From: Clostridium tepidum
GTDB taxonomy: Bacteria > Bacillota > Clostridia > Clostridiales > Clostridiaceae
Direction of reading: 5' to 3'
NCBI RefSeq assembly: GCF_002008345.1
Contig: NZ_MRAE01000008.1
Coordinates: 38,718-102,717 of the forward strand
Length of the DNA: 64,000 nt
Each line of letters begins with the position of its first letter. The stretch's first letter is position 1. The notes below the pieces were generated by a model. That model was given only the letters and a program-made list of their open reading frames with translations. It ran no database searches and was not told where the DNA came from. Below, piece by piece: positions 28,334-36,384 of this stretch. Position numbers and translations under genes: made by a program.

Positions 28334-28735
28334 GTGAGTAATAAACTAAAGGTCGCATTTATATGTGTTCATAATTCATGTCGAAGCCAAATAGCCGAGG
28401 CACTTGGTAAGCACTTTGCAGGAGATATATTTGAAAGCTACTCTGCTGGCACAGAAACAAAACCTCAAATTAACCAGGATGCTGTGCGCCTAATGAAAGA
28501 GCTTTATGATATAGATATGGAGAAAACTCAACATTCAAAGTTGCTTGATGAAATACCTCCAGTAGATATTGTTATTACAATGGGGTGTAATGTGGAATGC
28601 CCTTACCTTCCATGTAAACACAGGGAAGATTGGGGGTTGGATGATCCTACAGGTAAGAGTGATGAGGAATTTAAAAAAGTAATATCAACTATAGAAACAA
28701 AAATAAAAGAGTTAAAAGCAAAACTAAAGTCATAA
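28334..28735 (+). CDS. arsC: Thioredoxin-coupled arsenate reductase ArsC
   Basis: ArsC reduces arsenate to arsenite, which the carrier then exports. The low-molecular-weight phosphatase P-loop is C-x5-R (C11-VHNSC-R17), and the two resolving cysteines lie in GCNVECPYLPC before DDP. The 133 residues are normal for the Gram-positive thioredoxin-linked type. It starts at GTG 28334 behind AAAGGAGGTAATGCTTA and is the last gene of the operon. Confidence 0.95.
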   Translation: MSNKLKVAFICVHNSCRSQIAEALGKHFAGDIFESYSAGTETKPQINQDAVRLMKELYDIDMEKTQHSKLLDEIPPVDIVITMGCNVECPYLPCKHREDWGLDDPTGKSDEEFKKVISTIETKIKELKAKLKS

Positions 28736-28780
28736 TAATTATAACGCCAATTACAAATCTAGTAGTTGGCGTTATAATTA
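28736..28780 (+). terminator. Terminator of the arsenic operon
   Basis: A perfect 15-bp stem: TAATTATAACGCCAA (28736-28750) with TTGGCGTTATAATTA (28766-28780). No long T run follows, but stem strength and position support termination. Confidence 0.75.
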
Positions 28781-28793
28781 TATATGTCGATAT

Positions 28794-28866
28794 GTTCCCG
28801 CCTACCGATAGTGCAAAAAGTGCCTTTGACTTGTTTCCGACTACCGACAATGTAAAAGACATCAAT
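28794..28866 (+). repeat. Two degenerate 39-base direct repeats at the island's right end
   Basis: GTTCCCGCCTACCGATAGTG (from 28794) and GTTTCCGACTACCGACAATG (from 28833) align with a 39-base period. The second copy runs into the inverted-repeat arm AGACATCAAT next to attR. They may be recombinase or directionality-factor sites. Confidence 0.45.
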
Positions 28867-28889
28867 CCACCCCGCTCGTTGCATGTTGA
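28857..28889 (+). repeat. attR: right junction of the genomic island
   Basis: AGACATCAAT (28857-28866) is the reverse complement of the element-side arm of attL, and CATGTTGA (28882-28889) matches the attL octamer. In the circular form the two arms would be symmetric about the CA at 28882-28883. Confidence 0.8.
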
Positions 28890-28920
28890 AACTGTGGTTA
28901 AGCTAAGCAAACAAAACTAA
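28882..28920 (+). pseudogene. Displaced native 3' end of rlmD
   Basis: Read in the rlmD frame, the sequence encodes HVETVVKLSKQN and a stop. Joined to the chromosomal side of attL it restores the end of RlmD ([18 protein letters not shown]). It has no start and is not expressed as a gene. Confidence 0.75.
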
Positions 28921-29045
28921 GGTGTTGAAGATTTTATAAGGAATAATAGATAGTGTTCTTCCGCTATTCTTACTCTATAAATTTAAGGAGAGCAGAAGAA
29001 TATTTAATAGAAGAAATAATTGATCCAAATAGAAAATAAATTTAG
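28921..29045 (+). other. Chromosomal spacer right of the island with a short coding-like tail
   Basis: Between the displaced rlmD end and the terminator lies a short open stretch that reads LRRAEEYLIEEIIDPNRK and a TAA at 29036-29038. It looks like the C-terminal tail of a lost gene, but is too short to name. Confidence 0.25.
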
Positions 29046-29076
29046 AGCTCACAAACATATACTGTGGGCTTTTTTA
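29046..29076 (+). terminator. Terminator, probably the original end of the rlmD transcription unit
   Basis: AGCTCACA pairs with TGTGGGCT (one G-U) and is followed by TTTTTA. It lies 125 bases after the displaced rlmD stop. From here to 29298 the sequence is AT-rich leader of the next gene. Confidence 0.7.
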
Positions 29077-29298
29077 CACATATTAAAATCAAGTAAATAA
29101 GTTTTAAAAAAAGATAAAATTAAAACAAAAATGTATTATATTTATTACAAGGATAAGAAAAGCTTTTAAGTTTTTTGAAAATTTAAATAAAAAATTATGA
29201 AAACATAGCAAATTAAAAAAATGATCTATATTTGTAGAAGCTTGACTTTTATAAATATATATAATAATGTGGTTTTAGAGCAAAGGAGGATTGAATAT

Positions 29299-30498
29299 AT
29301 GTATTGTGTTAGAAATATAACCGAAGATCTTTATTATGTTGGAGGAGATGATCGTAGACTTAATCTATTTGAAAACATTCATCCTATTGAAAAAGGGGTT
29401 TCTTATAATTCTTATCTACTTTTAGATGAGAAAACAGTATTATTTGATACAGTTGATTGGTCAATTTGTCGTCAATTTCTTGATAATATTAAAGGTGTTT
29501 TGGGAGATAAAACTTTAGATTATATGGTAATAAATCATATGGAACCAGATCATGCAGCTTGTATAGAAGAAATTATTATTCGCTATCCAAATGTAAAAAT
29601 TGTGTGTACTGAGAAAGCTGCTGTGTTTATGAATCAATTTAATTTTAATGTTGAAGATAGAGTAATAAAAGTTAAAGAAGGAGATACTATGTCTTTTGGA
29701 AAACATAAGGTTGCATTTATGATTGCTCCAATGGTACATTGGCCAGAAGTTATGGTAACATATGATATTACTAATGGTGTATTATTTTCTGCTGATGCTT
29801 TTGGTACTTTTGGTGCATTAGATGGTAAAATGTTCAATGATGAAGTAAATTTTGATAGAGATTGGATTGATGAAGCTAGAAGATATTATACAAATATTGT
29901 AGGCAAGTATGGTGTTCAGGTACAAGCCCTTTTAAAGAAAGCAAAAAATATTGATATTAAGATTATATGCCCACTACATGGTCCTGTATGGCGCAGTGAT
30001 TTAGGATATTTCTTAGACAAGTATGATAAATGGAGCAGATATGAACCTGAAGAGAAGGGTGTAATGATTGTTTATGGAACAATGTATGGAAATACGGAAA
30101 CTGCTGCTAATTGTTTAGCAATAGAGTTAGTTAAAAAAGGAATAACTAATGTGGTTATGTATGATGTTTCAAAAACTCATGTTTCATATTTGATTTCTGA
30201 AACATTTAAATATAGTCATGTAGTTCTTGCTTGTGTAACTTATAATTTAAATATTTATCCACCAATGTTAGCATATATGATGGATATGAAAGCATTAAAT
30301 GTTCAAAAACGTACTTTTGCTCTTATAGAAAATGGTACTTGGTCTCCTCGATCAGGAAAGCTAATGCGTGAACATTTAAATAGTATGAAAGAAATGACTA
30401 TTTTAGATGATGCTATGTTGATTAATTCTAGTATGAAAGAACAGAATGAGGATTCAATAAATAGTCTTATTGATAATATTATTGAGTCAATGAAATAA
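29299..30498 (+). CDS. Flavodiiron protein (A-type flavoprotein, oxygen/nitric oxide reductase)
   Basis: The protein reduces O2 to water or NO to N2O in the cytoplasm and protects anaerobes from these molecules. The N-terminal metallo-beta-lactamase-like domain carries diiron ligands HMEPDH (80-85). The C-terminal flavodoxin domain starts near residue 255 with IVYGTMYGNTETAA for FMN binding. There is no fused rubredoxin domain, so an external electron donor is needed. The start is the ATG at 29299, eight bases after AGGAGGA; an open frame back to 29221 lacks a ribosome-binding site. The 399 residues match the family. It is a single-gene unit. Confidence 0.93.
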   Translation: MYCVRNITEDLYYVGGDDRRLNLFENIHPIEKGVSYNSYLLLDEKTVLFDTVDWSICRQFLDNIKGVLGDKTLDYMVINHMEPDHAACIEEIIIRYPNVKIVCTEKAAVFMNQFNFNVEDRVIKVKEGDTMSFGKHKVAFMIAPMVHWPEVMVTYDITNGVLFSADAFGTFGALDGKMFNDEVNFDRDWIDEARRYYTNIVGKYGVQVQALLKKAKNIDIKIICPLHGPVWRSDLGYFLDKYDKWSRYEPEEKGVMIVYGTMYGNTETAANCLAIELVKKGITNVVMYDVSKTHVSYLISETFKYSHVVLACVTYNLNIYPPMLAYMMDMKALNVQKRTFALIENGTWSPRSGKLMREHLNSMKEMTILDDAMLINSSMKEQNEDSINSLIDNIIESMK

Positions 30499-30510
30499 TT
30501 TCATAAAATA

Positions 30511-30543
30511 TAATACTATCCAAAATAAATTTGGATAGTATAT
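30511..30543 (+). terminator. Terminator after the flavodiiron gene
   Basis: ATACTATCCAAA pairs with TTTGGATAGTAT around a five-base loop, 12 bases after the stop codon. Confidence 0.8.
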
Positions 30544-30623
30544 AATCTTATTACAACACTAAGTTTAAGAGGTTAAAAATAATTATAACGAATAAAAATG
30601 ACTAAACTTATTTTGAAATTAAA

Positions 30624-30669
30624 CCTTTATAGTAAACAGTTTTATTATTTAAACTTTTTACTATAAAGG
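30624..30669 (-). terminator. Probable terminator of the cupin gene
   Basis: CCTTTATAGTAAA and TTTACTATAAAGG form a 13-bp stem on the downstream side of the reverse-strand cupin gene. The U-tract is weak. Confidence 0.5.
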
Positions 30670-30799
30670 AATTAAATCATTTTAAATTTTAGCCATTTTT
30701 ATTTATTATATAACTAATTGCTCCAATACTTTTTTTATATTTGTTAGTATTAAAAGATTATTTAAATCAAAAAAATTTTTTGCTATAAGGTTACGTATT

Positions 30800-31414
30800 T
30801 TAGTCACCATGAGCTTCTGCAATTGCTTTTGTTTCATGAACAGTACCGTGAGGATGATGAGGTGGTGCATAAATGGAGTATAATTTAAGCGGCCTATTGC
30901 CTGTATTGATTAGATTGTGCCATGTACCGGCAGGCACCATTATTGCAAAGTCATCTCCTACTCTTTTTTCATAATTTAAATTATCTTTTTCATAGCCCAT
31001 TCTAACAATACCAGTTCCTTCTTCAATACGTAGGAATTGGTCTACATCAGGGTGTATTTCTAAACCTATGTCATCATTGACATCTATACTCATCAAAGTA
31101 ACTTGTAAGTTTTTACCTGTCCATAAAGTAGTACGATAATTGTTATTTTGTTCAGTAGCTTCTTCAATATTAATTGAAAAAGGATTTGGTCCTTGATCCT
31201 TTATAGAATATGAAGGATCAAATCTTGAGTAATTATTTATTTTATCAGTATAAGGTAAGTATTGAGTATCAGATGTTACAGGATAATATGGATTATAAAC
31301 TGGCATGTTAAAATAATAATCACAAGGATATATTCCACATGCATTATGCATATTATTTAAATTGTAAATTGGTGAGTAAGGATAATAAGGATATGTTTCA
31401 AAAATATTATACAT
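30800..31414 (-). CDS. Cupin-domain protein with a Tyr/Pro/Asn-rich N-terminal region
   Basis: The 204-residue protein has two parts. Residues 1-75 are rich in tyrosine, proline and asparagine (YPYYPYSPIYNLNN), like clostridial spore-coat proteins. Residues about 76-200 form a cupin barrel with metal-ligand motifs GLEIHPDVDQFLRIEEG and PAGTWHNLINTG, close to mannose-6-phosphate-isomerase-like cupins. The ATG follows GAAAGGAATGAAGAACAT. It is monocistronic. The substrate is unknown. A spore-associated enzyme is my inference from the N-terminal composition only. Confidence 0.8.
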   Translation of the reverse strand: MYNIFETYPYYPYSPIYNLNNMHNACGIYPCDYYFNMPVYNPYYPVTSDTQYLPYTDKINNYSRFDPSYSIKDQGPNPFSINIEEATEQNNNYRTTLWTGKNLQVTLMSIDVNDDIGLEIHPDVDQFLRIEEGTGIVRMGYEKDNLNYEKRVGDDFAIMVPAGTWHNLINTGNRPLKLYSIYAPPHHPHGTVHETKAIAEAHGD

Positions 31415-31939
31415 ATGTTCTTCATTCCTTTCATTCTATTATAAGATTATAATATGATATATATTTACGATATGTTCTTATATTGTGAGGGAGATAATTT
31501 TTGAATCAAAGTATAATTTAAGTGTAGAAAATTATATATACCCAAAGTACCAATATAACAATAACTTTTGAACTAAAGTATAATTTAGATTTAGAAAATA
31601 TGTAAATTTTATTATTATTTGTTTCACTATCAAATAGTAATAAAAATTGTATTTAAGAAAATCATATGATATAATAAAAAATTGCGCTAAGCTAATATAA
31701 TTGTTGTTGATTAAGAATCTATTACGGTCTAATATTCTTATAAAAAATAAAAACTATAAATCAGATAATGTTTTATAAAATAAAAAATATAGTGTTACAT
31801 TATCAAATAGTTATAAATTTTAGAATTTATAAAAATAAAACCAAAGCCTAGCAATATAATATACATAAAAAATTAAAATTTAAATTATGAGAGGAGGCAT
31901 GTCTAAGCTTTTCTAGGCTTTTATTAGGCAATAAAGAAT
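31415..31939. other. 525-base AT-rich spacer with direct repeat and MATE-gene leader
   Basis: The spacer holds two related 34-base stretches (31499-31532 and 31566-31599; both read TTTTGAA..(A)AAGTATAATTTA..), and near the MATE gene a leader where AAGCCTAG (31853-31860) can pair with CTAGGCTT (31913-31920), enclosing GAGAGGAGG. No gene longer than a few codons is visible. Confidence 0.4.
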
Positions 31940-33340
31940 ATGAGAAATAAAATATCTACAGCAGAAATGATGGAGAAAGAGAGTATATCAAAAGTACTTT
32001 TAAAATTGTCAGTACCTGCAATAATAGCTATGTTAATTAATGCTATTTATAATATAGTGGATACTATGTTTGTTGGTATGTTGGATAATACTAGTGCTAT
32101 TGCTGCCGTTTCTGTAGTATATCCACTATTTATGTTTATTGGAGCTATAGGTGTTATGTTTGGAGTAGGAAGTGCTTCTTATCTGTCAAGATTGTTGGGA
32201 GAAAAGAAAAAAGAGGAGGCGGATAGAACTTTAACGTCTACTATAATAATTGGTGGTATATTTAGTTTAATTTTTACTGTGATTGCTATAATATTTTTAG
32301 ATGAATTTCTATTAATGTATGGAGCTACTGAAACTATAATGCCATATGCTAAAGAATATGGTTATACTATAGTATTAGGATCTATTTTTACAATTGGAAC
32401 AGGTATAATGAGTAATACTATTAGAGCAGAGGGAAATTCAAAATATAGTATGGTTGCTATATGTATAGGAGGAATCATAAATATAATATTGGATCCTATA
32501 TTTATGTTTAAATTTAGTATGGGTATAAAAGGTGCTGCAGTGGCTACGGTTATATCACAAATAGCATCCTTTATTTTTCTTTTAAGATATTATTATTCTA
32601 AGAAAAGCTATGTAAAATTAGGAATTAAGTTTTTTAAACCGACTTTTAATATGTTTTTTGAGATATTTAAGATAGGTATTCCTACTTTTATAAATCAGAT
32701 ATTAGCAAGTTTTGCTTTAGGATTTATGAATTTAGGAGCAAAACCTTATGGAGATGCAGCATTAGCTGCTATGGGTATAGTATTTAGAGTTATGTCTATA
32801 GGGTTTTATATAGTGGTAGGAATCGGTCAAGGATTCCAACCTGTTGCAGGATATAATTATGGAGCTAAAAATTTTGAAAGATTAAAAAAATCAATAAAAT
32901 TATCTATTAAATGGAGCATTATATCTGCTATTGGTATATCTATTTTATTTATAGTTTTTTCAGAGAAATGTATGCTTATATTTACTAGAGATAAAGAAGT
33001 TATAAAGATAGGAATAAAGGCTTTTAGAGCAGCAAGCATATTATTTCCATTGTATGGATATGTAAATACTTATGCTGTGCTATATCAATCTTTAGGTAAG
33101 GCAGTAGAGGCTTTCATAGTGTCTATTTCTAGACAAGGTATATTTTATATACCTTTAATGTATATATTACCAAAATTAATGGGATTAAATGGAGTAATAT
33201 TTTGTCAAACAGCAGCAGATGGATTAGCTTTTATAGAGGCTTTTGTAATGTCTATTTGGCTAAATAAGAGCTTAAAAAAAGAAATGGAAATGTATAAGAA
33301 AAATGATTTAAATTTAATGAAAAAAACTTCATCATTTTAA
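31940..33340 (+). CDS. MATE family multidrug efflux transporter
   Basis: This is a 466-residue membrane protein with twelve predicted hydrophobic segments in two similar halves, typical of MATE antiporters that export cationic compounds using Na+ or H+. Family motifs include the PAIIAMLINAIYNIVDTMFVG start of the first half and GIPTFINQILAS at the second. The ATG at 31940 has only a weak ribosome-binding site; a strong GAGAGGAGG lies about 45 bases upstream in a region able to form a hairpin, hinting at translational control. The substrate is not known. Confidence 0.92.
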   Translation: MRNKISTAEMMEKESISKVLLKLSVPAIIAMLINAIYNIVDTMFVGMLDNTSAIAAVSVVYPLFMFIGAIGVMFGVGSASYLSRLLGEKKKEEADRTLTSTIIIGGIFSLIFTVIAIIFLDEFLLMYGATETIMPYAKEYGYTIVLGSIFTIGTGIMSNTIRAEGNSKYSMVAICIGGIINIILDPIFMFKFSMGIKGAAVATVISQIASFIFLLRYYYSKKSYVKLGIKFFKPTFNMFFEIFKIGIPTFINQILASFALGFMNLGAKPYGDAALAAMGIVFRVMSIGFYIVVGIGQGFQPVAGYNYGAKNFERLKKSIKLSIKWSIISAIGISILFIVFSEKCMLIFTRDKEVIKIGIKAFRAASILFPLYGYVNTYAVLYQSLGKAVEAFIVSISRQGIFYIPLMYILPKLMGLNGVIFCQTAADGLAFIEAFVMSIWLNKSLKKEMEMYKKNDLNLMKKTSSF

Positions 33341-33433
33341 AAATAAATTAATATATTTATTTAGCGAAAAGGCTATTTATTATTAAATATACACTTTATA
33401 AAGAAAAATTAAAAAAAGAATAAGCAATTTTAA

Positions 33434-33472
33434 GAAGGTGAATTCTATATTTTATAGGATTCACCTTTTTTA
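33434..33472 (+). terminator. Terminator after the MATE gene
   Basis: AAGGTGAATTCTATA pairs with TATAGGATTCACCTT (one mismatch), followed by a T run. Confidence 0.85.
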
Positions 33473-33528
33473 CTTTCATTGATTGGAGAGTTATTATAGT
33501 AATACATATATTTTTTAATTTTTATAAA

Positions 33529-33571
33529 AAAGTTAAGGAGTAAAGATTATAGTTTTTACCCCTTAACTTTT
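33529..33571 (-). terminator. Terminator of the PTS IIBC gene
   Basis: On the minus strand AAAGTTAAGGGGTAAA pairs with TTTACTCCTTAACTTT and runs into TTTTTTAT, 33 bases after the stop codon of the reverse-strand gene. Confidence 0.85.
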
Positions 33572-33603
33572 ACAATAGAATTTTTATTTTTATATTGAAT
33601 AAA

Positions 33604-35046
33604 TTATTTTTTCATTAGTAATTTTATTTTAGACACTAGAGGGTCAGCAATAGTACCAACTACTATTTGGACGTTTTTGTCATCAAGCTTCATAATTCCA
33701 CTAGCACCTAAACTTTTAAGTTTAGCTTCATCTATCTTACTTCCATCAAAAACAATAAGTCTTATTCTAGTTACACAAGCATCTATAGAGTCAATATTTT
33801 CAGAATCACCTATAGCTTTGAGAATTTCTTTAGCTTTATCTTCTAATTCGGAATTTCCGCTTTTTTTAGACTTATTAATATTAATATTTGAATTAGTTTC
33901 TGAATTTAATTCCCTTCCAGGTGTAGGTAAATCAAATTTTTTTATAAAGAATAAGAATAAGAAATAATATATTGCTGCAAATATTAAACCTATTGGAATG
34001 ATAAGTAATGGTTTAGTAGATATACCAAAGTTAAGACCATAATCTATAAGGCTTGCAGAAAATCCAAAACCACATTTTATTCCTAAAAATGATGTAAGGG
34101 CTAGGGCTATACCAGTTAACAAAGCATGTATTGCATAAAGAACAGGAGAAATAAACATAAATGAAAATTCTATTGGTTCAGTAACTCCTGTAAGGAATGC
34201 AGTAAATGCTAAACCTAAAAGCATACCTGAAACTGATTTTTTATTTTCTTCTCTAGCAGCTTTGATCATAGCAAAACAGGCTGCAGGAAGAGCAAACATC
34301 ATTATTACAAAGAATCCAGTCATATAAGTTCCTGCAGTAGGATCCCCAGCGAAAAACCTATTTAAATCTCCACTAACAATTTTACCTGCTGAATTTTTAA
34401 AAGTACCAAATTGAAACCAGAATATTGTGTTCATAATATGGTGTAATCCAGTTGGAATTAAAAGTCTATTAAATAGCCCAAAGAAAAATGCACCAATAGC
34501 ACCAGCACCAGCAACCATATTACCAAAGTTATTTATAACATTTTGAATTGGAGGCCATATAAATCCAAATATAATTCCTAATCCTAAAGAATATAAAGAA
34601 GTTATAATAGGAACAAAGCGTTTACCTCCAAAAAAGCCTAAATAGTCAGGAAGTTTAATATCTTTATACTTATTATAAAGTGTTGAAGATAGTATACCTA
34701 TAATTATACCTGATAGAACTCCCATATTTATTGTGCCATTAAATTTTAACGAAACATCTGTTAGTACAAAATAGCCAACAGTAGCAGATATTGCAGCAAC
34801 TCCATTATTTTCTTCTGCTAATCCTACGGCTATACCTATAGCAAATATAAGGGATAAGTTATCAAAAATTGCGGAACCTGCTGAAGACATCCAAGGAATC
34901 CCACTTGGTAAAGAACCAGTCCAACTCCATATATCTGCCTGACCTAATCTAAGTAGCAAAGCAGCAGCAGGCAATACAGCGATAGGAGTCATAAGAGATT
35001 TACCTAATTTCTGAACTTTTGATAAAAATTTACTGTTTTTTGCCAT
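33604..35046 (-). CDS. PTS N-acetylglucosamine (or glucose) transporter, IIBC component
   Basis: The permease takes up and phosphorylates a sugar at the membrane. The IIC domain (about 1-380) has ten or so hydrophobic segments and the FLTGVTEPIEFSFMF motif of the glucose/GlcNAc family. The IIB domain follows (about 400-480) with the phosphorylated cysteine C424 in DACVTRIRL. At 480 residues it lacks a IIA domain, which is supplied by the divergent IIA gene. Proximity to nagA, nagB and chitinase makes GlcNAc the most likely substrate. Expression is probably controlled by antitermination in its leader (35355-35417). Confidence 0.92.
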   Translation of the reverse strand: MAKNSKFLSKVQKLGKSLMTPIAVLPAAALLLRLGQADIWSWTGSLPSGIPWMSSAGSAIFDNLSLIFAIGIAVGLAEENNGVAAISATVGYFVLTDVSLKFNGTINMGVLSGIIIGILSSTLYNKYKDIKLPDYLGFFGGKRFVPIITSLYSLGLGIIFGFIWPPIQNVINNFGNMVAGAGAIGAFFFGLFNRLLIPTGLHHIMNTIFWFQFGTFKNSAGKIVSGDLNRFFAGDPTAGTYMTGFFVIMMFALPAACFAMIKAAREENKKSVSGMLLGLAFTAFLTGVTEPIEFSFMFISPVLYAIHALLTGIALALTSFLGIKCGFGFSASLIDYGLNFGISTKPLLIIPIGLIFAAIYYFLFLFFIKKFDLPTPGRELNSETNSNININKSKKSGNSELEDKAKEILKAIGDSENIDSIDACVTRIRLIVFDGSKIDEAKLKSLGASGIMKLDDKNVQIVVGTIADPLVSKIKLLMKK

Positions 35047-35354
35047 GTCTATACCTCCTATATTTTAATAATATATTTTTATTCAATTTGGAAATATGGA
35101 TTAAAAAATTTGTATATTATTAAGAATAACTTTATTATTAAGCGAGAAAATTGCATAATTTATTTTTTAATATAAACATATTTGATATTGGGATAAATAC
35201 AATATTTGCGTGCATATTAGAAGTTTTTTTATGCAATTTGCTCAAGTAAAAGTTTTCTAAACAATATAAATATAAGAAAACTTAACCAATATAAAGATGA
35301 ATTAATAAAATATACATATGTATTATTAATATAATAATTAGTTAAAATTTGTAA

Positions 35355-35393
35355 CAAAAAAAGCTGAAAAGGCATGGATAACCTTTTCAGCTT
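35355..35393 (-). terminator. Leader terminator of the PTS IIBC gene
   Basis: AAGCTGAAAAGG and CCTTTTCAGCTT form a perfect 12-bp stem; on the minus strand it is followed by a run of T. It lies 310 bases upstream of the IIBC start and overlaps the antiterminator element. Confidence 0.85.
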
Positions 35394-35417
35394 TTGCCCA
35401 ACGCTGGTTGCACGCTG
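35388..35417 (-). promoter_or_regulatory. Putative ribonucleic antiterminator (RAT) in the IIBC leader
   Basis: The minus-strand RNA begins CAGCGTGCAACCAGCG and ends GGGCAAAAGCTG; the outer CAGC/GCTG pairing shares GCTG with the terminator's left arm, so the two structures exclude each other. That is how BglG/LicT/GlcT-type antiterminators act. The licT-type gene lies 1 kb away. Confidence 0.65.
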
Positions 35418-35425
35418 ATACATTA

Positions 35426-35454
35426 AATATAATATATTAAAATAGAAATGTCAA
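35426..35454 (-). promoter_or_regulatory. Promoter of the PTS IIBC gene
   Basis: On the minus strand TTGACA (35454-35449), a 17-base spacer and TATATT (35431-35426) precede the antiterminator element by only a few bases. Confidence 0.75.
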
Positions 35455-35492
35455 TACATTATATTTAAATAATTTTAGGAAAATATAATATA

Positions 35493-35521
35493 TTGACATA
35501 AGCTAATGTAAGTTATATACT
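35493..35521 (+). promoter_or_regulatory. Promoter of the PTS IIA gene
   Basis: TTGACA (35493-35498), exactly 17 bases, then TATACT (35516-35521). The start of transcription would fall near 35528, just before the RAT-like element. Confidence 0.8.
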
Positions 35522-35539
35522 ACTGATATTGGAAATTAA

Positions 35540-35590
35540 ACGTGTAACTGTTAAATCAGGCATAAGTTATAAAAAACTTATGCTTTTTTT
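35540..35590 (+). promoter_or_regulatory. Antiterminator element overlapping a terminator in the IIA leader
   Basis: ACGTGTAACTG...ATCAGGCAT (35540-35563) resembles the RNA target of GlcT-type antiterminators. It overlaps a hairpin, GCATAAGTT with AACTTATGC (35560-35582), followed by TTTTTTT. Pairing of one excludes the other. Confidence 0.7.
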
Positions 35591-35714
35591 GTTGGAATTT
35601 TTATAAAAATGTAAGTTATATGTTATGTATGTTTTTAAAGGTATACTGTTTACTAAGTATTTTTTATAACATATTTTTATGTAGTATATATTAGAGATAT
35701 TAGGAGGTTTTTTT

Positions 35715-36194
35715 ATGTTTAATTTTTTTAAAAAAGAAAAAAATATATTTGCTCCAGTTATGGGAAAAGTATTAGATTTATCAGAAGTACCAGATGAGGT
35801 GTTTGCACGCAAATTAGCAGGTGATGGTATAGCTATTGATTGTGAAAATGATACTATTGTGGCACCAGCAGATGGAGTAATATCTTTAATATTTAAAACT
35901 AATCATGCTATTGGTATTACATTAAAAGATGGTGTTGAGCTTTTAATACACATTGGTATTGATACTGTTAATTTAAATGGAGAAGGATTTGAAAGACTAT
36001 TACAAGAAGGAGATAAAGTAAAAGCAGGGGATCCTATTATTAAAATAAATAGGGAATTTATTAAGTCTCAAGGTTATTCTTTAATTACTCCTGTTTTAAT
36101 AACTGATCCTAATAGTGTTAAAGATATTAAATATAAAACAGGATTTAATGTAGAGTCTGAAAAAGACATTATAATTACTTATACTAATAAATAA
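35715..36194 (+). CDS. PTS glucose/GlcNAc-type IIA component
   Basis: This soluble protein accepts phosphate from HPr and hands it to IIB. The 159-residue sequence is a single IIA(Glc)-type domain with the active histidine H79 in LLIHIGIDTV and the start region FAPVMGKV. It is the missing partner of the IIBC permease encoded divergently 670 bases away. Its own leader carries a promoter, an antiterminator element and a terminator, so both PTS parts seem to be induced by the same type of signal. The ATG follows TAGGAGG. Confidence 0.92.
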   Translation: MFNFFKKEKNIFAPVMGKVLDLSEVPDEVFARKLAGDGIAIDCENDTIVAPADGVISLIFKTNHAIGITLKDGVELLIHIGIDTVNLNGEGFERLLQEGDKVKAGDPIIKINREFIKSQGYSLITPVLITDPNSVKDIKYKTGFNVESEKDIIITYTNK

Positions 36195-36245
36195 TTTGAT
36201 TATAATGTATAAGATTTATATAATGTTATAGTTTGTTTTTTATTT

Positions 36246-36299
36246 ATAATAGGTGTAAATTAGTATAATTTTTATATACTAATTACACCTATTATTTTT
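36246..36299. terminator. Bidirectional terminator between IIA and licT-type genes
   Basis: A long stem, ATAATAGGTGTAAATTAGTATA with its near-complement ending in ACACCTATTAT (one bulge), followed by TTTTTG, between convergent genes. Confidence 0.8.
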
Positions 36300-36384
36300 G
36301 ACTTAATACTATTAGAATTATATAAAATTAAACTTAACAGCAATATATTTATTAAATACAATGCATATGATTATTTGTATAATT

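Noticed and set aside
9332..28889. Island inserted in a tRNA gene
   Set aside because: No tRNA gene is present at either end; the target is the 3' end of rlmD.
31880..31940. T-box riboswitch before the MATE gene
   Set aside because: No T-box bulge sequence and no terminator with T run; only a short hairpin is present.
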